Part shown: in pieces, positions 13,730 to 24,000 of the stretch | How the letters are laid out: the number at the start of each line of letters is the position of its first letter | Numbering within the stretch: position 1 is the stretch's first letter | Made by a program: the position numbers and the translations under genes | DNA from: Gambelia wislizenii | Lineage: Eukaryota > Chordata > Lepidosauria > Squamata > Crotaphytidae | Reading direction: 5' to 3' | DNA: 64,000 nt | NCBI GenBank assembly: GCA_030847615.1 | Contig: JAUMIR010000003.1 | Span: forward strand, 60,373,001-60,437,000 | The notes under the pieces: generated by a model | What the model saw: the letters and a program-made list of their open reading frames with translations, nothing else | The model's database searches: none | What the model was told of the DNA's origin: nothing

Positions 13730-15032
13730 TAGTTCACCTGGCCCTGGAGACTTGAATTCATTTAGAGTAGCCAGGTTTACCTGTACTACTTCATTACCTA
13801 TTCTTTTCTTCATTTCTCCTACTGCATCATCTGCTCCATTTTCCCTAGGTTGGACTCTGTTTTTCTTCTAGGAGAAGACCAAAGCAAAGAAGGTGTTGAG
13901 TAGTTCTGCCTTTTTTTGTCCCTGCTAGCATTTCACCATCTTCTCCATGCAGTGGCCCTACCATTTCCTTTTTCTTCCATTTGCTATGGACATACAAAGT
14001 CCTTTTACTGTTTTGCACCTCTCTAGCAAACCTGAGCTTGTTCTGCACTTTAGCTTTTCTAACCTTCTCCCTACACATGCTGGCTATTCATTTTAATTCC
14101 TCTTTGGTGATCCCCCCGCTTTCCATTTCTTGTACATGCCCCTTTTAAATCTTAACTCAGTTGAAAGTTCTTTAGACACCTATCTTGGTTTCCTGAGACA
14201 CCTCCCATTTTTCCTCCTCATTGGAACTGTTTGAAGTTGTGCCTGCAATATCTTACTTTTAAGAAACTCCCATCCATCATGAACTCCCTTCTCTATTAAC
14301 ATTCCTGACCACAAGATCACACCAAGTATTTCCCTAAGTTTCCTGAAATCAACTTTCTTAAGGCTAGAATGTATGTCTGCCTATGCTGGTCTTCTATTTT
14401 CTGTTGTATCACAAACTCTAGGAGGAAATGGTCACGCCCACCTAAGGCTCCTGCCATTTCCACCCCACTAACCAGGCTATGCGTGTTGGTTAGGATCAGA
14501 TCTAAAAGAGTTGCTCCTCTTGTTGCCTCTTCTACCTTCTGGACAATGAAATTGTTTGCAAGGCAACTGATGAATTTGTTAGACCTTATAGTCCTAGCAG
14601 AGTTTGACAAATATCAGGATAGTTGAAATCTCCCATTACTACTACCTTTCTCCTTTCTGAATTTATGATAATGTGTCCTAGGAAGGCTTCATGCAAGTCT
14701 TCAGTCTGGTTGGGGGCGGTCTGTCGTAGACCCCACAATGACATCTCTTTTGTTTCTCTTCCCCTTCGATTTTACCCAGATGCTCTCAACCTGATTTCCA
14801 GGATTTAAGTCATGGATGTCTTCACAGGTGAAAACTTCCTTGACCCATAATGCTACTTCTCCTCCTTTCCTGTTTGGTCTATTTTTCTGAAATAGGTTAT
14901 ACCCCTCTATTACTACATTCCAATCATGAGACTCATCCCACCAGGTTTTAGTGATGCCTATTATATCACATTTGCTTTGTTGTGTTAATTGTTTAAGTTC
15001 ATTTTGTTTATTCCCCATTTTTCTGTGAATTA

Positions 15033-15974
15033 GGACTTTATCACACAAGCTTAATAAACCAGAACAGAAATGCAATAGGATCACTAAGGAGGTTTTTTTA
15101 GATGACATGCTCCTCTTCCGTTCTGGCCACGTGTGCTTTCCATTTTGTTTTATTCATGGGGAAAAGTCGTCAACAGATCTCTGATTCTGTTTCTGTAACG
15201 GAATCATGGGTGTGTGAACTGGTGTGCCGCTATGCTGGCGTGATGTTAGAACACTTCCGGGTATGATCTGGACATCCAGGCGAGTGACAGCCTTTTCTGT
15301 ACCCTCTCCATGTTGCATTTAAAGCTTTTAAAGTGTTTTGGTGCTTGTTTTAATTTTTAGATGTCTGCTTGTATTTTTATTTTTAAATTTTCCCCTGGCT
15401 GCCTGCTTCTGTAAGGTCCTGGAAGGTAAGTAGAGAACACTTTTGGTGATGATCTGGACATCCAGGTAAGTGACAGACTTTTTTGTAAATCCCCCCCCCC
15501 ATTTACTTGTTTCTTTTAAAGGCTGTTTAGGTGCTTGATTTAATTTTTTGATGTCTGGTTTTTTTTAATTTTTAAATTCCCTGCCCAATGCAGGGCTCCC
15601 TGCAAGGTCCTGGAAGGTCCCTGCAAAACACTTCCTGCTTCAATTGGGACAAAGACGTCAAACAGCCTTTTTTGTTCCCTCCCTGGGTTACTTGGTTTTT
15701 TAAAAGGGTGTTTAGGTGCTTGGTGTACTTCTTTGAGGTTTGGGGGATTTTTTATTTTTAAATTTCCCACATGATTTGGTCTCCAGGAAGGGGAGGGTTT
15801 TTTTTAGGGGTCCATTCACTTCCTGGACTGCTGGAGGAGGGGGGAGCAGTTTCTATTCCAGGATTAAGGTAAGCGTGTGAACATTTTTTTTAATTCAGTT
15901 ACAGGGACGGGAGGAGGTTGGTTGGTTGAGTACTGAAACAGGAACGGGTTTTAAGGGCACGTCTGATAAAGTCC
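15033..15974 (+). mobile_element. Harbinger-like MITE with three internal repeat units
   Basis: The termini GGACTTTATCACAC and GTCTGATAAAGTCC are inverted and flanked by TTA on both sides (15030-15032, 15975-15977), the 3-bp duplication of PIF/Harbinger elements. The interior contains about three tandem copies of a 180-195 bp unit starting near 15250, 15430 and 15620. Each has a 'cacttcc' or 'cactttt' start, a gacatccagg-type segment (eroded in the third), a stretch with 'gtgcttg', then 'tttttaaatt'. Related elements lie at 10768 and 31020. No transposase is encoded. It interrupts the CR1 between ORF1 and ORF2. Confidence 0.7.
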
Positions 15975-16154
15975 TTAGTGTACAGACATCTAAAACCATG
16001 GACCATTCTACCTAACTGCATATTTAAGTTTTTTTCATTCCACTGTTGGGTTTTTGTACTATTTGGCCAGTTCTCTCTAAAACAGTTGGGCTATTATCTC
16101 CAGCACTTGATGAACTCCTGCTCTCAGAAGTACTGTCTCCTTCCCTCACATAGC

Positions 16155-17153
16155 TCATTTTAAAGCCCTCCTGATCAGATTTTTGAACCTCTTAGCAAAA
16201 ATGCTCCTTCCATCTGCTGTGAGGTACAACCCATCCCTTGCAAGAAGTCCAGCTTCATGAAATTATAGACCATGGTCCAAGAAACCAAATTGTTTGTGGC
16301 TGCACCATCTGTGGAACCAGTTTTCCACCTCCACTATTCTTCTTTCCCTCCTGGACCATGTCCTTCAACTGGGAGGAGAGACAAAATGACAACCTGTGCA
16401 TCAAGGCCCTTCAACTTCCTCCCCAGAGCCTCATAATTCCTTGTGATATCCTGAAGGCTATGCCTTGCAGTGTCTTTGGTTCCCACATGGCTCAAAAGGA
16501 AGGGGTCAGAGGGCTTCACATGTCTCATCAGCCTCTCTGTTAACATCACAGATTTTTGCCCTAGGGAGACAGCACACCTCATAAGACATCCTGTAAGGCC
16601 TGCAAACTACTGCTTCTGTACCCCTCAACAGTGAGTCCCCTGCCACCACCATACGTCCCCTTTGGGGATTGGCAGGGGCCATTCCATGTACTGAATTTTG
16701 CAAAATTACCTGCATAATCTTTGTGGTCTGGAACTGTTGCTCTTGTTCCTGTTTCTCATAATCCCCGATAAGGGAGAGAGCTTCAAATTGATTCTGTAGC
16801 TTCAAACTCACAGAATGATCTCTAGCCCTACTTCTATGTGTAACATTCCTCCAAATGTTTAACTCCTGTGTTTGGAAATTGACCTCCTCCTCAGAGACTT
16901 CCCCTGGGTGTTCCTCATCCAGGACAGTCTGTTCTATCCATGAAAACTTCTGCTGAAGAGTAGATACATGGTCCTCAAGTTGCTGGTCCTCCTCTTCCAA
17001 CAGGGCCACCAACTTGCACTTGCTGCAGGTATATCTACTCTTCTGGCAAGAATACAAACATACCACAGCTGTTGTCTTGTCTGTAGTGTCCTGGTCAGCA
17101 ACCTGAAGAGATTTTGCCCAACTGTACAGCTTCAGCCCAAAGCCCCCCCCCAC
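16155..17153 (-). pseudogene. CR1 ORF1: zinc-binding, coiled-coil and SGNH esterase protein
   Basis: This is the CR1 ORF1 protein, an RNA-binding partner of the reverse transcriptase. Read on the minus strand, it has a Cys pair (CSKCKLVALL) and a glutamate-rich coiled-coil segment (about 16990-16900). An SGNH-type esterase domain follows: VVAGDSLLRGTEA holds the serine block and SHVGTKDTARHSLQDI the GxND-like block. It ends at a TGA at 16155-16157 after a Lys/Arg-rich tail. The esterase runs across two frames (215-codon frame ending at 16506, then frame 16582-16334), so at least one frameshift is present. In the third block the expected Asn is Lys (GTKD), which probably abolishes esterase function. 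Confidence 0.75.
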
Positions 17154-17159
17154 AAGACT

Positions 17160-17850
17160 TGAGCATTAAAGCCTTGACAGAAAGACCACTGCTGCACAAT
17201 ATGTCTCTTGCTAAGACAAAAGAGACACTCAGAATTACTGTCTGACAGAGAAACTTTGCACCCACAGGAAGAGCAAAGTTTGAAAAGAGAAGATGAGGCT
17301 TTAAAGGGCAGAAAAGGAGAGTCAAAGCTCTGAAGTAAAGAGAAAGATTTTTATATACTTGTAGAAAGAACAAAGAAAGAAGTGACGAGGAATTAGAAAT
17401 ACTGTTTTTAATTATAGTTTGCATCCTAGGTCCGTGCTACTCAAAGTGGTGGGAAGATGGCATCAGCATGATAGGAGGTGTTTTAATGAGCTCTAATATC
17501 TTTGTTTTTCCTGCTCTGGTTGTTTGGATTTTTATTTGGTTATTGAACTTTAGTGCTGTGCAGTATTGTTCTTCTTCCTTTGCCCTGTTTGGGAAATATA
17601 GCAAGAGAGACAAAGGCAACAAGATAAAAAAAGGGAAGCTACTCAACACAGAACACTCTGAGAGAAGTCACCCTGTCAGTGGACAAGCAGAAACTGAAGG
17701 AACAGTAGCTTTGGCTGGCTAGGACATGCACAATAGATAGAGAGGATGGGATACCTGCCAAGCTACTCTGCTTTGGAAAATTCTGATTGGGTCCCTGTGC
17801 AAGTGTGGAAACCCATTAGTATGAGGACACAGAGACCACAAAAAAGAAAT
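17160..17850 (-). mobile_element. DIRS retrotransposon 5' remnant (left ITR and gag start)
   Basis: Read on the minus strand from 17850, the sequence starts with a 'ttttgtggtctctgtg' stretch like the left end of the DIRS at 42101. It continues with an AT-rich leader, then a Cys/His-rich peptide at about 17285-17160 containing CSSC, SLSDSN and ECLFC. These correspond to the N-terminal zinc motif of the DIRS gag at 42590. The remnant ends where CR1 begins near 17153. Confidence 0.55.
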
Positions 17851-18109
17851 TAGGTTATTGATAATGTCAGGCACTGTGGTGTCTGAGATGGCAGCAGTTG
17901 TGTAATTGTGGTTACTGTCTTTGGTGATTTGTGGGGAGTTTGGAAAGAAATCCTCACAAAAAGAGTCAGAAAGGCAATTATTGAAAGAAGGAACATAATC
18001 TGTTTAAGCTCAGTGTTCACAGAAGGTGACAGCAGTTTAGATAATAACAGGAAGGTTATCAAAAGTGGTGGGGCTAGTAGAAGATCCCATATGACCACAC
18101 ACAGCACCT

Positions 18110-18480
18110 GCTGAATTCCTATTTCCCCAGCTGCCACTTGACTGACTGGGAACACTACTACCTTGTCTGGATTAAGCTTCAATTTGTTTGCACTAATCCA
18201 GTCAATTACTGATGCCAAAATAGGTTTCTCAGAATTAAGTCGAAAGGAAGAGTTGAATTGGGTGTCATCAGCATATTGATGGCGCCAAACTCCAAATGTC
18301 TAGACAAACTTGCAAAGCAGTTTCATGTACACATGTGATGGCATGGGGGACAAAATGGAACTCTAAAGGTGTCCACAGGCCAATGGCAAAAGGGACTAAC
18401 AGGAATCTCTCTCACATCTTCTGAGATCATCTCTCCAGGAAAGAATACAGCCATCATAAAATGGAGCCTTCCACTGCACC
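18110..18480 (-). pseudogene. LINE reverse transcriptase fragment
   Basis: On the minus strand the peptide around 18290-18160 contains QYADDTQFNSSF (RT catalytic YADD box intact) followed by DWISANKLKLNPDK, the hallmark of Jockey-superfamily LINE ORF2. The upstream part (18480-18300) matches the GSILSP and YMK portions only with frameshifts. It is an isolated LINE fragment, distinct from the CR1 copies nearby, which use FADD or LADD and a different downstream sequence. Confidence 0.7.
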
Positions 18481-18789
18481 ATGCTGGATCTTTAAACATA
18501 TTTCTTATATTTTAAAAGATGGAACAAAGGGTTTAAAATCCAGATTTGATAACTTCAAATATTATTTGTTTCTGGTTCAGTAACATACTGGACCAGTTCA
18601 GATCCAACAGAATGAGGTTTCATACATGAGCAAACCTGAATCCTCATCCTTTTCTTTTGCACCTTTAAGATCAGCCAAGTTTGCTGCTAACCAGTTATCC
18701 ATCTGAATTCAGAAAATTATGGTCATTATTATGAGTTTTTTTATTATGAATTATTATGAGTCAGAGTCATCTGATGACCCTGGAGACAA

Positions 18790-20515
18790 CTGTTATTGTT
18801 GAGAAGGAGCTGAAGTGGTAATGGGGGTGGAAGGCACATATAAAGGCAAGGAGGCAGAAGTGGAGGGAATCAGGACCATAGGAGATGGAGCAGCAACAGA
18901 AGCAGGAGGACATGGAATGATGATGGGTACCATGTGGTGGCCATTGATATCAAGAGAGGAACCTGAACCGGAGAAAGAGGTGGTCTTGATATGGTAGCTG
19001 TTGTCCTTGTAGGAAATGAAAGAGATTGGTGTTGAGGAGAAAGAGGTGGAGATGGAAAACATCAGTGCTGAAGTGATGCAGGTAAGTCCAAAGGCAACTT
19101 TGTATGTGGAGAATAAGAGCAACCGTGACACCTTTGGTAAGGTGAATGCCTGTACGAGACATAGTTCCAGTGATGGTATCTATCATGGTGGGAAAGCTAA
19201 TAGAAGTAATAGAATCCAGGACACTCCAGAGATGTTTGTGCCAGTATCTACTGATATAGGAGATGGACGTATATCCTCCTTACATCAATAGTCCTGGTAA
19301 GATGGTCTTGAAGAGGCATACCACTGCTCTCTTAAGGAAAGAGATCACTCCTAACATGGAGAAGTAGGCAAGAGCCTACATCTTGGCAACTCATGAGAGA
19401 TTCTGATGGCAGACATTGGTATGTGTTATTCCAGAGAGGGTGCCACTGCATGGACCAGATACTGCTATAGTTGTCAGTACCAACAGGTTGGTTGATGTCA
19501 GAGGCATCTCAGGTGGAGCTGTAGTCATTGATACCAAGAGCATCGATCTTGGTAGTGATGATGCAGTCAGTATCAAGCAATGCTTTGTATGTCTCAAGCA
19601 CTTCTCCTTTCAAGCAGTATTCCCATTTCAAGGTTGAGCTGCCATCCAAAGAGTTGGTCTTTTATGACTTGACTTAGCATGGGCTGACTTCCCAAGCTTT
19701 GTCCCAGGAACCAAGGCCAATTTCCTTCTTACTGGCACCTGAGTAAGCTCTGGGGTGAGAGCAGCCGATACCACTGGGGCTGCAGTAGAAGGAAGCACCA
19801 TAGAAGGTACTGGAGTAGTCAGTACCAGCATGGTAGATGGTGATGAAACTGTTGGTACTGAGGGTGACTTTGGTACTGATGCATCTTCAGCAGTAGGGGT
19901 TTGGAAACAGTTGTGGAAGCTGAGAACAGAGGCTGATTTGATGCTACTCAGTCTGCTACCTGGAGAGATTCCTCCCAGCAATGGAGCTTTAATCTCTGGG
20001 CCCAATTCTTCAGGGCTTGAGCAGAGAAGCACTTGCAGATGACACACTTTTCATCAATGTGTCCTTCTGCCAAACAACAACAACAACAACAAAAGAAACT
20101 TGGAGTGTCCATCAGAAAGAGAAACTTTCAGGCTGCAGGAGGAGCACAGTTTGAAGAAGGAAGCCATAGAAGTGAAAATGAGAGGGGGAGGAAAAGAAAA
20201 AGAGGAGTTTGGGAAAAAAATAAAGTTTTTATAAAAAGATAGCACTAGGAAATATACAAAGAAGAATAAAGCAGAAGCAAAACAACAAAATAGAGTAGGG
20301 ACTACTTGGACAGGAGAAAACCTGAAATAAAGCTACTCTACTGGTGGACAGAGAGAAACTAAGGGGACAGTAGCTTGGCAGGCTGGGACATGTGTGGTAG
20401 GTGGGAGGGGATGGGGTTCCCTCCATACTACTCTGCTCTAGAACATTCTGATTGGAGTCTCTGCACAGGTGCAAAACCCATTTCTGTGAGGCACAGTGAC
20501 CACAAAGAAGAATGT
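18790..20515 (-). mobile_element. Second DIRS 5' remnant (left ITR, leader, gag part)
   Basis: From 20515 on the minus strand, 'cttctttgtggtcactgtg' and later 'cacctgtgcagag' and 'gttctagagc' align with the left ITR of the DIRS at 42101. After a leader, the peptide at about 20165-20120 contains KLCSSC and SLSDGHS, followed by CVICK and a RLK-like stretch. These are the elements of the DIRS gag zinc motif. A CAA/TTG microsatellite (about 20076-20092) interrupts the motif. Downstream frames to 18793 are rich in Ser, Thr, Pro and Val, like a low-complexity gag linker. No RT or recombinase follows. Confidence 0.5.
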
Positions 20516-20599
20516 GATTGTTGCCTGGGAATGGTGAAAGTCCAACATGTCTGGGGACTTTCAGTTTGGGAATAACTGTCCTAAATCATGGGATCTCAT

Positions 20600-22535
20600 C
20601 TTACAACCTCTCTAATTTAGTTTGCCACTCACCTCTCTCTCTCTCTTTTCTTCCCACTCCCACTGGCATGTACACTCATTCTTCAAATGCGTTGTTTGTT
20701 AAAAGTTAACAAGGAGTGACTTATTTGTTAGAGGACACTGTTGCACCAACTACAGCAGTAAGTGGATAGCTACAGAGACCAGTCAGTGAATCAAGTGTGG
20801 AGAATTCTTATTCTGAAATTTTTGAGAGCTCTGAGAGAACATTTCTCTGCACAACTGTATCACTGTAATTGTTTTGTTTTCCCACTCCCAATCAAAAATA
20901 AGTGGTTCAGCACACATTTTGCATGCAAGAGCCAGGGATCCCATATTCAATCTGTGGCATCTTCAGTTTTAATTATCAGATAGCTAACAACCACACTCTT
21001 CTCAGAATCCATCATATGCTAATTGTAGAAAGTGCTAGGCATGAAGGAAGAGGAGGAGGAGGAAAGGTAAGTAAAATGGGTAGGGTGGAGGATAGGGAGG
21101 AGAATCCATGAGAAAGAAATGGGGGATAGATTTGAGGGGGGGGGAAATCAATTATTGAAATGTATAGCACTGTGTGAGCAAGACTACAGAAGGACAGATT
21201 GCCTCTCACCAGAAATAATAACATATGATTACATATTGTACAATAATATTTTGAAGGAAGAAGTTCCTAATATAAACAAGAGAATGAGAAGTTACTGAAG
21301 AAAATCACAATACATTCCTACCCCCTAGAAATATTCCAAACATCTTCCTTCCATACTGGCCTGAAAGGCATACTGGCCCATGAGCCAGTATGCCTTCCAC
21401 GCCTAAAAGGGATGACATTATGAGAGAGGACTGGCTGAGATTAGGTCTCCAACTAAACAGACAAATTACTTCTCTTCCACTCCACTCCCATTTTATTCTA
21501 AGAGTTACCTTTTCTTAAAAAAATAAGAATTCTCCTTTTTCAGACCCAGCTGTTCTTGGGTTCCATAAACCATTCTTCTTCTCTGAAGTGGATTACAGAA
21601 ACCTCTCTGTGTCCCCTCCCACTATCACTCCCTGATGTCTCCCCAAAGAAATCACACAGAGCCTACATAACAACAGTCATGCAATGCACTTCCTTGGATT
21701 CTAATATTTCTTCTCCTGAGGCAGCTGAATGTGAAAGATGGAAAGGCACTACAGTTATATATTATAATTACTTACTTTGCTAAGGCATATATTTTAACTT
21801 CAATTTTCACTGGGGTCTCTAGTGAATATGAAGAAATTTCTAGAAAAATATAGCATATTAACAACTTAATTTATTAATAAGTGAGTTAATTCCAAGCTAT
21901 GGTTGTCTTTTATTTTACATAGTTTCAACTGAATTGCTCAGAAGGTAATTTGTAGCAGAAAACTTCCAGAATGCAAAAATGGATTAAGGTAGGATTCCTA
22001 AATTTCTGTTACCTTCAGCATGTCTAAAACACTCAAACATATTGGATTGGAAAGACAAAAAGTACAGTGAATACTGAACTATTTATATGGATTGGTATGA
22101 AATAAATCAGAACAGGAATAAGCACTTTACAAAATCTTTATTACAAATTTTACACCTTTGGAACATTCATAATTATTTCAAACTATTTTCATCATCTGTG
22201 TTGTCAAATCTGATTATTTAAGGTTTTGCATTTACATTTCAACACGAAAAATGCAAATATTTCTTAATAAAACTATTCTGTACAAGTGTATAAAACTGTC
22301 CATGAAACATCCCTGTAAAAGACAAAGTAATTATTATTCCAGATTATATGTTTGGAGCTACAGTACAGTGAAATACAGAAATGCTTTGAATTTATATCTT
22401 GGACGTTTTTTCATAACTTGAGTTTGATTTAAATGAGTCACATCGTTGCCTTCACAGAGGATCCATAGAAAAAAACGAGTTTAACTTTTATGGATGTTCA
22501 AAACTTAATAGCTATCCAACACTTACAGAAGTTCA
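20600..22535. other. 3' flanking DNA, no gene seen
   Basis: AT-rich sequence with no recognised gene or element. It contains a purine-rich stretch at about 21040-21150, including a G-run. The stretch from 21780 to 22480 is plain AT-rich DNA. Confidence 0.5.
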
Positions 22536-22538
22536 AAT

Positions 22539-22750
22539 TTGTGTGTGTTAGTGTATGTGTGTGTGTGTGTCTGAGGGAGGGAGGGAGGGAAAGAGAGAGA
22601 GAGAGACTGAGACTGAGACCGAGAGAGAACACATGTCTTCAAGTCACCTGTCAACTTATGGCAACCCCATGAATTTCATAGCATTTTCTTAGGTAAGGAA
22701 TACTCAGAGGTGGTTTTGCCAGTTCCTTCCTCTGAAATATAGCCTACAAC
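22539..22750 (-). mobile_element. SINE tail fragment with GT/GA microsatellite
   Basis: On the minus strand it matches the body of the SINE at 59820-60380: the 'ttccttgcc' or 'ttccttacct' segment, then a stretch with 'gaaattcatggggt', then 'aagacatgtgt', ending in a GT/GA-rich tract at 22539-22626. The 5S-derived head is missing, so the copy is 5'-truncated. Confidence 0.65.
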
Positions 22751-22918
22751 AACAAAACTTCCAGAAATTCAAATGTAAATGTTTCTTAAGGCAAGGCCTC
22801 TATTTCTGCTATTGTGGGGGATTTCAGAAGTTTCCCTGTCCCATGTGTTGAAAGAAGATCTGAGGGTTGTTTGACTGCATGGAGTAACTCTATTTCTCTG
22901 GCTGATATGTGACACAAA

Positions 22919-23345
22919 GAGCATAATAAGAGCCACTTTGGATCAGACCAATGTCCTATCTAGTCCAACGTTCTGTTTATGCAGTGGCGAATTGGCATGC
23001 AGGGTTTGGCTAACTTATGCTACTCTCTCATACATTGTTTCAACTTGTGTGTATGGAAGCTGTCTGCCCTCCCCTCAGTATCTTCTGTGATCCATCGAAA
23101 ACTACTCAGTGAGCTGCCAAAAAAATCCACCTAGAATCATTTACTATTGTTATTACCAAACAATACATTATTATGCTTAGTTTGCAAGGCACTGTACACA
23201 TAGTTGACATAAAATCTATATGGGAAACTACAAGGGAATAAAAGTATAAAAGTACTGTTAAATAGTGTGTATCTATAGGCCAAAATCCTGCACTGCAGGA
23301 TGTAGCATAGAATCATAGAATTATAGAGTTGGAAGAGGTGGAACT
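22919..23345 (-). repeat. CR1-like 3' fragments
   Basis: The segment at 22919-23100 contains 'ttggatcagaccaatgtcc' and 'ctagtccaacgttctg', a common sauropsid LINE 3' motif related to the piece at 2768. At 23303-23345 a short CR1 3' end appears in minus orientation (atagaatcatagaattatag, gagttggaag). Confidence 0.5.
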
Positions 23346-23349
23346 ACAT

Positions 23350-24000
23350 TATGTCTCCCCTCTCCAAAGCCCACCTTTTAGCTGCAGTTTCCCTCCCCAT
23401 GGTCTTTTTGTGACTACTTAGATCCCTAGGGGTTTGGGCAGATAATGTCATTATTCTGCCTCTGGCTATAGGGCGATTTGCTTCTCCGATGTCCTCTGCT
23501 TTGCATTAGTCACTCAATAGCTGTGAAGAGGGAGCTCCTGCAGCTAAAGGGTGAGTTTTGGGGCGATTTGGGGGGATTCTGTGAAGTCAGTAGAGAATTC
23601 TAACATCCGCAACAACCAAAATAGTGACATACAATGGCATAAATTGGACTAACAGGATACCAGTCATAGAATAGTAGTAGTAAACACAGACATGCTTCAG
23701 CCACTAGCCAGAAACAAAAGGAATAATTATTTAGAAGCAGCTTTGTGGGAAAATGGGGCATGGAAAGTGATTGGAAGCAGCAGAAAATAGTAGTTTCGAT
23801 GACGTAGCGGGGAAGGAGGTACCAGGCTGAATGTAACAGTAATTTGAGAACTGGGGATTAAAACACGAGGAGCAGAGAATTTAGGCCTATTTCACACAGT
23901 ATCTATTAAGACAGTACACCATCATAACTGAGTGGCTGTATGTTGCAAGAGGCAGTGTGATTGGCTATGGCTCAACATATGTATAACACATGATTAGTGC
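23350..24000. other. 3' flanking DNA, no gene seen
   Basis: There is no coding or repeat signal I can name. Confidence 0.5.

Larger units (their letters stand above)
11650..15108 (-). pseudogene. CR1 ORF2: AP endonuclease and reverse transcriptase, broken
   Basis: ORF2 supplies target nicking and reverse transcription. The endonuclease N-terminus is at 15108-14701 (CDIIGITKTWWDESHDW) and its C-terminal block at 14610-14317 (ATRGATLLDLILTN, GRDHFLLEF). A linker follows (14078-13845), then RT blocks at 13117-12887 (VVLIFKKRKEDPNNYLPVSL) and 12652-12317 ([30 protein letters not shown]). Two key residues are changed: the endonuclease Glu in GITE is Lys, and the RT catalytic box reads FADG instead of FADD. 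The C-terminal region to about 11650 is full of stops. Insertions split the gene between these blocks. Confidence 0.8.
11605..17153 (-). mobile_element. CR1 LINE, near full length, interrupted
   Basis: Both CR1 ORFs are present in order on the minus strand: ORF1 (17153-16155), then ORF2 endonuclease, RT and C-terminal region down to about 11650. The 3' end at 11605 has the tcatagaagcatag octamer-type tail. Later insertions break it: a Harbinger-like element at 15033-15974, a Tigger-like element at 13179-13729, and a poly-A/GA microsatellite with an L2-like tail at 12675-12895. Removing these gives a CR1 of about 3.9 kb. All reading frames are broken, so it is inactive. The upstream limit near 17153 is set by the adjoining DIRS remnant. 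Confidence 0.85.

Noticed and set aside
13114..13813. Several overlapping 75-108 codon open frames on both strands, rich in Pro, Gly and Ser
   Set aside because: They arise from a GC-rich tandem array of about 60-bp units inside a Tigger-like element. They occur on both strands and have no domain.
18793..20047. Ser/Thr/Pro-rich minus-strand open frames that look like a mucin-type gene
   Set aside because: They lie directly downstream of a DIRS left end and the gag zinc motif, so they are better explained as decayed gag linker.
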